Assembly: GCA_031257955.1 (NCBI GenBank)
Contig: JAIRNQ010000047.1
Coordinates: 1-12,323 of the forward strand
Length of the DNA stretch: 12,323 bases
Reading direction: 5' to 3'
DNA from: Deltaproteobacteria bacterium
GTDB taxonomy: Bacteria > Desulfobacterota > Desulfarculia > Adiutricales > Adiutricaceae
A program made the translations under genes and the position numbers. The notes beneath the pieces were generated by a model. It worked only from the letters and a program-made list of their open reading frames with translations, did no database searches and was not told where the DNA came from. Positions 1-5,584 of the stretch are shown piece after piece. How positions within the stretch are numbered: position 1 is the stretch's first letter; the number at the start of each line of letters is the position of its first letter.

Positions 1-282
1 CACAACATCACGAGCTACAGCAACCCGATCGTCCAGGACTACATCGAAAAGGCTCTGGCCGCCCGCACCCAGGAGGAGGCCAACGAGTTTTACAAGAAGG
101 CCCAATGGGATGGCAAGGTCGGATACAGCGCCTTGGGCGACGAGCCGGTGATCTGGCTGGTCAGGCCCAGCGGACTGTACCTGGTTAACGAGAAATTGGA
201 CGTCGGTGAGGACAGGATAATGGCTGGCCCCTGGGAGTGGTCCCTTTTCACAAACATCGTCGAGTGGAAATGGAAGGATTGA
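1..282 (+). CDS. Family-5 solute-binding protein of nickel/peptide ABC importer, C-terminal end (partial)
   Basis: The frame is open from the first base and ends at TGA 280-282, leaving the last 93 residues of a longer protein. The opening stretch NITSYSNPIVQDYIEKALA is the usual late motif of periplasmic family-5 binding proteins (DppA/NikA/OppA type), where a YSNP segment precedes a helix near the C-terminus. These proteins capture peptides, nickel or metal-chelates outside the inner membrane and hand them to the permease pair. The two permeases follow at once: the stop is four bases before the next start codon, and the end of this gene supplies the AAGGA ribosome binding site (274-278). 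The ligand cannot be read from this piece, since the signal peptide and binding-site residues lie outside the window. Nickel or a nickel chelate is inferred from the short NikDE-type ATPases and nearby cbiM; a peptide ligand remains possible. Confidence 0.82.
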   Translation, partial: HNITSYSNPIVQDYIEKALAARTQEEANEFYKKAQWDGKVGYSALGDEPVIWLVRPSGLYLVNEKLDVGEDRIMAGPWEWSLFTNIVEWKWKD

Positions 283-286
283 TTAC

Positions 287-1246
287 ATGGTAATCGCCTT
301 AAGGACCGTCAGGGCTCTAACGCTCATTGTCGGGATGTCCGTCTTGACATTCGCCCTGATGCACTTTTCGCCGCTCGATCCCATCACCCGTTACGTGAGT
401 AGCGATCCCCGCATGTCGCCGGAGCAGATTGAGAAGCTGAAAATTCGTTGGGGCCTTGACAAAGGCCCGGTGGAGCAGTATTTCATCTGGGCCGGGGCTA
501 TGTTGCGGGGGGATTTCGGGACATCCCGCCTGTATCGTACACCAGTGTCGGACATCATCAAGGGCAGGTTCTTAATGTCCCTAGCCCTGATGGGCGTCTC
601 CTGGGTGCTGTCGGGGGTCATCGGGTACGGTCTTGGCGCCTTGGCCGCCTTCAAGCGCGGAAAAACTTCGGACAAGGTGATTCGCTGGTTCAGCTACGTA
701 CTCGTGTCCACGCCGGCGTTTTGGCTGGCCTTGATTTTGATGCTTGTGCTAGCCGTGTGGTTTCACCTGTTCCCCGTGGGGCTTGCCGCTCCAGCCGGGG
801 TTTTGGACGCGAACGTGACTTTCGCCCAGCGGCTCTGGCACTTGGCGTTGCCCGTCATGACCCTGAGCGTAATCGGCATCGCCAACGTTACTCTTCACAC
901 CAGGGAAAAGATGGTCGACATACTCAATTCCGAGTACGTCCTCTTCGCCAAGGCCAGAGGGGAAAGCTCATGGAGCGTGTTTTGGAACCATGGCTTCAGG
1001 AATTCCGTTCTTCCCGCGATCACGCTGCAGTTCGCCTACTTCAGCGAGCTGTTCGGAGGGTCGGTTTTGGCCGAGGACGTGTTCTCCTATCCCGGCCTTG
1101 GAAACATGCTGACAGTGGCGGGGTTGGGCGGTGATCTGCCACTCTTCGGTGCCATAGTCTTGATCAGCGGGGTCTTCGTCTTCTTGGGCAATCTGGTGGC
1201 CGACATTGTTTGCGTCATAGTCGATCCAAGGATCAGGGCATTGTAA
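287..1246 (+). CDS. ABC importer permease, DppB/NikB type
   Basis: A 319-residue inner-membrane permease, close to the usual NikB/DppB length. The N-terminal helix (about residues 8-27) is followed by the periplasmic segment SPLDPITRYVSSDP and the family motif LKIRWGLDKGPVEQYFIW, which matches the LGLD-P-x-QY element of DppB/NikB proteins. The cytoplasmic EAA loop that docks onto the ATPases starts near residue 216 (EYVLFAKARG) and runs through FRNSVLP. The C-terminus VDPRIRAL is also typical. The ATG at 287 is chosen because AAGGA lies eight bases upstream and the first helix begins directly after it. It forms the translocation pore with the next gene, one base downstream. The family assignment is secure; the substrate (nickel, metal-chelate or oligopeptide) is not determined by sequence reading. 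Confidence 0.93.
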   Translation: MVIALRTVRALTLIVGMSVLTFALMHFSPLDPITRYVSSDPRMSPEQIEKLKIRWGLDKGPVEQYFIWAGAMLRGDFGTSRLYRTPVSDIIKGRFLMSLALMGVSWVLSGVIGYGLGALAAFKRGKTSDKVIRWFSYVLVSTPAFWLALILMLVLAVWFHLFPVGLAAPAGVLDANVTFAQRLWHLALPVMTLSVIGIANVTLHTREKMVDILNSEYVLFAKARGESSWSVFWNHGFRNSVLPAITLQFAYFSELFGGSVLAEDVFSYPGLGNMLTVAGLGGDLPLFGAIVLISGVFVFLGNLVADIVCVIVDPRIRAL

Positions 1247-1247
1247 C

Positions 1248-2084
1248 ATGTTTAAAAAATTAAAAAACATGAATGCCCGGGAGAGGATGCTGATCGCGGC
1301 GATCTTTTCGGGCGCGCTTTTACTCGCCATTTTCGTTCTGAGCTTCACCATTAGCGACGGGAATCTCAGGGCCAACGCCAGAATCATGGATCAAGGGCCA
1401 AGCTTCAGCCACCCCTTCGGGACGGACTGGTTGGGCAGGGACATGCTCGCGAGGACCATGAAGGGCCTGCGCCTCTCGCTCATGGTTGGCGTCGTGGCAT
1501 CGATCATCAGCGTCATCATCTCGGTCATATTGGGAGTCGGCTCGGCCGTGCTGGGGAAGACGGTCGACAACGTCATATCATGGGTGACGGACCTTTTTAT
1601 CGGCATGCCGCACCTGATTTTCATGATGCTTGTCTGCTTCATGATGGGCGGCGGCGTCAAAGGAATCATCGTGGGCGTCTCGCTTACTCACTGGTCGCTT
1701 CTGGCCAGGGTGATTAGGGCCGAGGTCCTCCAGCTTAAAAACGCTGAGTATATGCAGATATCCTCATCATTTGGAAAATCGCTCTGGTTTATCGCCTGGC
1801 ACCATGTCATCCCCTACATCATGCCGCAGATCATAATAAGGTTCTTGTCGGTTTTTCCTCACGCCATAGTCCACGAGGCGGCCATCACCTTCCTTGGCTT
1901 CGGCTTCTCGCCTCAGACGCCGGCCATAGGGGTGATCCTATCGGAGGCCATGGCCCACATCTCGACCGGAAAGTGGTGGCTCGTTTTCTTCCCAGGGTTT
2001 CTTTTGGTCCTGGTGGCCAAGAGCTTTGACAGTATCAGCGAGCAGGCGCACATTTTGCTTGAGCCTGTCAGCGCCAACGAGTGA
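1248..2084 (+). CDS. ABC importer permease, DppC/NikC type
   Basis: A 278-residue permease partner. Residues about 17-36 form the first membrane helix, followed by the hallmark periplasmic motif HPFGTDWLGRDMLARTMKG found in nearly all DppC/NikC proteins. More membrane helices follow, and the EAA loop begins near EYMQISSSFGKSLWFIAWHH with the closing VIPYIMP. The late segment AAITFLGFGFSPQTPAIG is another family signature. The start ATG lies one base after the stop of the preceding permease, with no clear ribosome binding site of its own, so translational coupling is likely. The length agrees with NikC (about 277 residues) better than with longer DppC proteins. Family identity is clear; the nickel specificity is inferred from context. 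Confidence 0.93.
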   Translation: MFKKLKNMNARERMLIAAIFSGALLLAIFVLSFTISDGNLRANARIMDQGPSFSHPFGTDWLGRDMLARTMKGLRLSLMVGVVASIISVIISVILGVGSAVLGKTVDNVISWVTDLFIGMPHLIFMMLVCFMMGGGVKGIIVGVSLTHWSLLARVIRAEVLQLKNAEYMQISSSFGKSLWFIAWHHVIPYIMPQIIIRFLSVFPHAIVHEAAITFLGFGFSPQTPAIGVILSEAMAHISTGKWWLVFFPGFLLVLVAKSFDSISEQAHILLEPVSANE

Positions 2085-2221
2085 AGAGCCCAGCAAGGTC
2101 GAGGCGAGGGCCTAGGCGCCGCCCGCCTGGCCCCCGCACCGGACTCTAGCCTTTTTTGGACGGCTAAGAGCCATGGGCTGATCCCGAAGGGGTTCGGGTC
2201 TGCCGATGGAGGAGGAACTCT
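2085..2221 (+). promoter_or_regulatory. Intercistronic gap with hairpins and strong RBS before a TTG start
   Basis: The 137 bases between permease and ATPase contrast with the 1-4 base gaps elsewhere in the operon. A hairpin CCCGAA/TTCGGG with a GGGG loop (2183-2198) sits just before an AGGAGG ribosome binding site at 2210-2215, six bases ahead of the TTG start. A second imperfect hairpin, CTCTAGCC pairing with GGCTAAGAG, surrounds 2145-2170. Neither is followed by a T-run, so they look more like mRNA-stability or translation-tuning elements than terminators. No other gene fits in the gap. Confidence 0.4.
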
Positions 2222-3055
2222 TTGAAAGATAAGGCGCAAAGCGAGACGCTTCTCAGCGTGGACAACTTGTCGATTGGCTTTTCCCAGTACATTGGGGGGC
2301 TAAAGCGCCGGACTATCCAGGTGATCGTCGATCTGAACGCCTCCATCGGCCATGGCGAGGTCGTGGCCGTGGTCGGGGCCAGCGGGTCTGGAAAAAGCCT
2401 TTTGGCGCACTCCATATTGGGAATACTGCCTGGCAACGCTATCATGAGCGGGCGGATGGCCTATGGCGGGGAGGAGCTCACGGCCAAGCGGCAAGCCGCC
2501 CTCAGGGGCAAGGAGATCGCCTTCATCCCGCAGTCGGTTAATTTCCTGGATCCACTGTTGCGTGTGGGCAAACAGGCGCGCATCGGCTTTGACCGGAAAA
2601 CAGCCGCCGCTCGGCAAAGGGAGCTTTTCCTCCGATTCGGCTTGAAGGAGAAGGACGGGGATCTGTTTCCTTTCGAGCTCTCCGGCGGCATGTTGCGCAG
2701 GACCCTGTTCGCCACTTGCGTGCGGGAAGGCGTCAAGCTGATTATCGCCGACGAGCCTACGCCTGGGATACACCCCGAGGCCCTGAACGAGGTCCTCACC
2801 CAGCTTCGCCAGTTAGCCGACTCCGGCGCTGGGGTCATGCTGATCACCCATGACATAATGTCGGCCCTGAAGATAGCCGACAGGGTGGTGGTCATCAAGG
2901 ACGGGCGGACCGTGGAGGTGGCCGAGGCCTCGGCTTTCGAAGGCCAGGGCGAAAAGCTGGCCGCAGAGTACACAAGGAACCTTTGGCGGGCGCTTCCGGA
3001 AAACGACTTCGACTTAATGTTCGCCGGCGATGGAGGGAACGGCCATGTCGCTTAA
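2222..3055 (+). CDS. ABC importer ATPase, DppD/NikD type
   Basis: A 277-residue nucleotide-binding subunit. All ABC motifs are intact: Walker A GASGSGKS at residues 52-59, Q-loop glutamine 104 (FIPQSV), signature LSGGM at 153-157, Walker B LIIADE ending in D177-E178, and switch histidine 210 (LITHD). It lacks most of the cysteine-containing C-terminal extension of DppD/OppD (usually about 325 residues), so it is nearer to NikD in size. TTG at 2222 is chosen because AGGAGG lies six bases upstream. The ATG at 2206 is in another frame and hits a stop after eight codons. It would power the permease pair together with the next ATPase, whose start overlaps its 3' end. The N-terminus has a short insert (YIGGLKRRT) before the first strands. 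Family secure, substrate inferred. Confidence 0.92.
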   Translation: MKDKAQSETLLSVDNLSIGFSQYIGGLKRRTIQVIVDLNASIGHGEVVAVVGASGSGKSLLAHSILGILPGNAIMSGRMAYGGEELTAKRQAALRGKEIAFIPQSVNFLDPLLRVGKQARIGFDRKTAAARQRELFLRFGLKEKDGDLFPFELSGGMLRRTLFATCVREGVKLIIADEPTPGIHPEALNEVLTQLRQLADSGAGVMLITHDIMSALKIADRVVVIKDGRTVEVAEASAFEGQGEKLAAEYTRNLWRALPENDFDLMFAGDGGNGHVA

Positions 3056-3668
3056 GGGAGAGGGGCTTGGGTTCTATTACAAGAAAGACAAGTGGATATT
3101 CAACAAATTGGATATCAAGATCTCCCCGGGCGAGGTGAAGGGACTCTCAGGCTACAGCGGTTGCGGGAAGACCACCCTTGGCAAGATTTTGGCGGGCTTC
3201 ATAGAGCCCCAGGCCGGGACGGTCACGGTTGATGGTGCCCCTTTGCCCCGAAAGGGGTTCAGGCCGGTGCAAATGATATACCAACACCCCGAGAAGGCTA
3301 TCGACCCTAGGTGGCGCATGCGGCAAGTACTGACCGAGAGTTTCACACCCTCGAGGGAGCTGGTGGAGGCTCTTGAAATCCGCGGCGAATGGCTGGGCCG
3401 CCATCCCATCGAGCTCTCCGGCGGTGAGCTTCAGAGGTTTTGCATAGCCAGGGCCTTAAACCCGGCCACAAGATACATCATCGCCGACGAGATGACCACC
3501 ATGCTTGACGCCATTACGCAAGCCAAAATCTGGCACGTGTTCAAAAAACTTTGCGCCGCAAGGAATATCGGGGTCGTGATCGTCAGCCATGAGGCAAGCC
3601 TTCTGAAGCGCCTGTGCGACTCGGTCATCTATCTCGAGGACGTGACGGCCAAAGGCTCCGCCGCTTAG
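3045..3668 (+). CDS. ABC importer ATPase, DppF/NikE type
   Basis: The second ATPase, 207 residues from the chosen start. Motifs, in chosen-start numbering: Walker A GYSGCGKT (about 36-43), Q-loop in MIYQHPEKAIDPRW (glutamine about 80), signature LSGGE (about 124-128), Walker B YIIADE (about 144-149), and switch histidine in VIVSHE (about 182). The segment DEMTTMLDAITQAKIW replaces the usual DEP-S-ALD D-loop, a variant I associate with peptide/nickel importer ATPases. It is shorter than NikE (about 268) and DppF because it lacks a C-terminal extension. ATG 3045 is preferred over the in-frame ATG 3030 because GGAGGG (3032-3037) sits seven bases before it. It overlaps the previous gene by 11 bases, indicating coupled translation. 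No clean terminator follows; a 5-bp inverted repeat TCCAG/CTGGA at 3676-3694 has no adjacent T-run. Confidence 0.92.
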   Translation: MSLKGEGLGFYYKKDKWIFNKLDIKISPGEVKGLSGYSGCGKTTLGKILAGFIEPQAGTVTVDGAPLPRKGFRPVQMIYQHPEKAIDPRWRMRQVLTESFTPSRELVEALEIRGEWLGRHPIELSGGELQRFCIARALNPATRYIIADEMTTMLDAITQAKIWHVFKKLCAARNIGVVIVSHEASLLKRLCDSVIYLEDVTAKGSAA

Positions 3669-4058
3669 CCCCCCTTCCAGCCCGGCTTCCTGGACAAAGC
3701 GACGCAAGGGTTGTACGGGAATTTTAATGGTTTTTGTTAGCCTTTCTCATGCTATTAACTGGATTGTTAGCCACAGAGTACACAATACCTAATAATAACT
3801 TGTAAGAAATGTCGCTTATTAATAAGGAAATAATATGCCTTCAGTTGTTTGCAAATGAGATCCGTCGCCATCGCAGAAACACTGTTTTAAAAAAGGGGGA
3901 TTAAGAATGTAATGAGAACAAATAAGAAAAAACGGTTTTTTCTTAGATTCTGGAGGATAGTCATGAATTTTTACTGAAATATAGCAAGTAATACATCGGT
4001 TTAAAAAATGGACAGTTTTGGGTGCGTGATTAATATAAAAAAATATTTAATTGCTTGA
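3669..4058. other. Gene-free stretch, entry into AT-rich island
   Basis: No convincing gene is seen. Around 3720 the sequence changes sharply from GC-rich operon DNA to AT-rich DNA. It contains a perfect 10-bp A/T hairpin at 3923-3945 and a 9-base direct repeat TTGTTAGCC at 3734-3742 and 3764-3772. An open frame of 31 codons at 3809-3904 (begins MSLINKEI) has no good ribosome binding site and no recognisable relative. It may be a remnant of the 5' part of the insertion sequence whose transposase tail lies just downstream. I could not find matching terminal inverted repeats that would set the borders of the element. Confidence 0.5.
3923..3945. repeat. Perfect 10-bp A/T-rich inverted repeat
   Basis: TAAGAAAAAA and TTTTTTCTTA flank a three-base loop CGG. 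The T-rich arm could act as a weak transcription stop in either direction, but the stem has hardly any G-C pairs. It lies between the importer operon and the transposase remnant and may have belonged to the insertion sequence. Confidence 0.45.
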
Positions 4059-4469
4059 GTAAAGTGGCAACCCCCATTTTTTTCAATCTGGCCAAAAGGA
4101 CCTGTGCGTGGAAAAGACATGGCCCTTCGAGTCCTTGATATCAGAGATGGACAGCCACGCGACTGGGTGTGGTTATATATCAGACAAATCGATAACGGTG
4201 ACTTAAGATACGCTATCAGCAACATGCCAGAAGAAACCACGATCGAGAAATTAAGAGAGCTTTCAAGCCGGCGCTGGACAATAGACCAATGTTTTAAAGA
4301 GGTAAAATCCTGCCTTGGCTTGGACCATTACGAGGGAAGGTCGTTCTACGGACTTGTCCGCCATATATTGTTTGTATTTATGTCGCATTAGTTTTTGCTC
4401 CGTATCAAGAAAGCATTTACGGTTGATTTTGATCAACTATCCCCGTTCGTACAGGATATATACAAATAA
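4059..4469 (+). pseudogene. Transposase C-terminal remnant, IS701-like DDE type
   Basis: One frame reads from just after a TGA at 4056-4058. It contains WQPPFFSIWPKGP, a strand-rich segment around DWVWLYIRQIDNGDLRYAIS, and then RRWTIDQCFKEVKSCLGLDH. The last segment matches the RW-IE-x-F-EAK-GLDH block of IS701-like transposases, which carries the catalytic glutamate (here in FKEVK). The frame meets an amber TAG at 4389-4391 exactly where relatives continue with MSHAFL. After the TAG the same frame goes on as FLLRIKKAFTVDFDQ until TAA at 4467-4469. The N-terminal part with the two catalytic aspartates is missing. The copy is therefore dead: truncated at the front and broken by a nonsense change near the end. 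A GTG at 4104 opens a 95-codon frame but has no good ribosome binding site. IS701 is my best family call; a related DDE family is possible. Confidence 0.72.
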
Positions 4470-4759
4470 TCAGAAGTCGCCAAACAAAAGAAAGTTCCAA
4501 TACTAACGCTCTAGAACGTTCGTGCATTAGTTAGCTGTGTATTAGGATTTTCTAGCATAAGTATCAAGAAAGCTCTCAGTATTATTAACTATAATCTCAA
4601 CAGATGTCAGAAAACCTTTAGGTCCGACTGGAAATGGTTCTTTACGTCAGTCTTTACTCATGCAAAGGCGGAAACGGGATAGGAAAGGGTTAAATCAAAA
4701 CACATTTTGTCACTGATTATGCAACAACTTAATTCTTCGTTGTACTGTGAGGTAATTCC
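4470..4759 (+). promoter_or_regulatory. AT-rich leader upstream of cbiM
   Basis: There is no gene here. The stretch must hold the promoter and 5' leader of cbiM unless transcription enters from upstream. A perfect TATAAT lies at 4590-4595, but without a good -35 box at the right distance. Short inverted repeats are GACTG/CAGTC (4626-4652) and ACAAC/GTTGT (4724-4743), the latter right before the GAGG ribosome binding site (4749-4752). I see no NikR-type palindrome and no convincing cobalamin or NiCo riboswitch. A 13-base repeat, GTATCAAGAAAGC, occurs at 4402-4414 and again at 4561-4573. Confidence 0.35.
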
Positions 4760-5380
4760 ATGCATATATCGGAAGGAGTATTGTCGGCCCCGGTCTTGGT
4801 TACCGGCGGCGTCCTGGCCGCCGCTGGCATAGTGGCCGGCTTGAGGAGCATCCGCTCTGAGGAAATACCCAAAGCTTCCATTCTTTCGGCCGTGTTTTTC
4901 GTGGCCTCGCTTATACACGTAAACCTCGGACCCAGTTCAACCCATCTGGTGCTAAACGGTTTGATTGGGGTAATCATGGGGATTGGGGCCTTTCCGGTCA
5001 TATTCCTCGGCCTTCTCTTGCAAGGCCTTCTGTTTAGCTTCGGGGGCATCACCACCCTGGGCATAAATACCTTCAACATGGCCGCCCCGGCCGTCCTCTT
5101 TGGTTACTTCCTGCGGCCGGCCATAAACAGCAAAAACTTCGGCGTCTCGACCGTGGCTTCCATGCTCGGCGGCACCTTGCCGGTTTTGACTTCGGCCTTG
5201 CTGGTGGCCATGTCGCTATATCTTTCGGGCAGCCAATTCCTGGCCGTGGCCTACGAGGTCGTTCTGGGTAACCTGCCGGTGGTATTTATCGAAGCCTTTG
5301 TGGTGATGTTCTGTATCAGGTTCCTGAAGAAAGTCCGACCGGAGGTCTTGGAGCCGTCCTTGAACACGGCCATGGCATAA
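4760..5380 (+). CDS. cbiM: CbiM/NikM-type substrate-binding membrane protein of Co/Ni ECF transporter
   Basis: A 206-residue membrane protein opening with MHISEG, the family's invariant N-terminus. In CbiM/NikM proteins the free amino group, Met1 and His2 take part in binding the metal ion, which fixes the start at ATG 4760 (GAGG seven bases upstream). Further family marks are His53 and His62 in the segment HVNLGPSSTHLVLNGL, and FGGITTLGINTFNMAAP near residues 95-110. Several membrane helices alternate along the chain. It would bind Co(II) or Ni(II) and pass it across the membrane with CbiQ/NikQ and the CbiO/NikO ATPase. No cbiN, cbiQ or cbiO lies beside it: a terminator follows and the next genes face it. 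It may work with an energising module encoded elsewhere, or alone. The nearby importer operon supports a role in metal supply. Cobalt versus nickel is undecided. Confidence 0.93.
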   Translation: MHISEGVLSAPVLVTGGVLAAAGIVAGLRSIRSEEIPKASILSAVFFVASLIHVNLGPSSTHLVLNGLIGVIMGIGAFPVIFLGLLLQGLLFSFGGITTLGINTFNMAAPAVLFGYFLRPAINSKNFGVSTVASMLGGTLPVLTSALLVAMSLYLSGSQFLAVAYEVVLGNLPVVFIEAFVVMFCIRFLKKVRPEVLEPSLNTAMA

Positions 5381-5415
5381 ACGGCGGGCCATTTTACCCA
5401 TCCAGCCCAACCGTC

Positions 5416-5466
5416 AAAGGGGGAACGTTATTGGCGATCGATGGATCGCCGTAACGTTCCCCCTTT
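5416..5466 (+). terminator. Rho-independent terminator of cbiM, long compound hairpin
   Basis: Two perfect 15-base arms (5416-5430, AAAGGGGGAACGTTA, and 5452-5466) enclose an inner 7-bp stem GGCGATC/GATCGCC (5433-5439 and 5444-5450) with a GATG loop. The only interruption is TT against G. TTTT ends the right arm and ATTT follows. It lies between converging genes, so it can stop cbiM transcripts; on the other strand the T-run is only three bases, so termination there would be weaker. Confidence 0.85.
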
Positions 5467-5527
5467 TATTTGGGGACTATTATCTCCCGTGCCTCTCCCG
5501 TGTCTCACCCGCGGCTCACTTGCCTCA

Positions 5528-5560
5528 CCTGGGCGGCATCGGCCCAGGCCGGGCCGGGCC
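5528..5560 (-). other. GC-rich hairpins after the double-ATPase gene
   Basis: CCTGGGC (5528-5534) pairs with GCCCAGG (5542-5548), and a GCCGGG/CCCGGC palindrome lies beside it. Both sit about 25-60 bases downstream of the stop of the minus-strand ATPase gene. There is no T-run, so they may slow transcription or protect the mRNA end rather than act as a classical terminator. Confidence 0.3.
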
Positions 5561-5584
5561 CGGCGAGGTCGGTAGTTCGGTTCG

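Noticed and set aside
3030..3044. Earlier in-frame ATG of the second importer ATPase
   Set aside because: GGAGGG lies inside this extension at the right distance from the ATG at 3045, so that start is preferred.
3809..3904. 31-codon open frame on the + strand
   Set aside because: It has no ribosome binding site and no recognisable family. It is kept only as a possible remnant in the region description.
4001..4240. Open frame of 79 codons on the - strand
   Set aside because: It is antisense to the transposase remnant, with no similarity or ribosome binding site.
4389..4391. TAG read as pyrrolysine or suppressed in the transposase
   Set aside because: The copy also lacks its N-terminal catalytic part, so a nonsense change in a dead element is the simpler explanation.
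4600..4759. Cobalamin or NiCo riboswitch, or NikR operator, upstream of cbiM
   Set aside because: The conserved B12-box sequence and the NikR half-site palindrome are not visible. Only short inverted repeats occur; a covariance-model search would be decisive.
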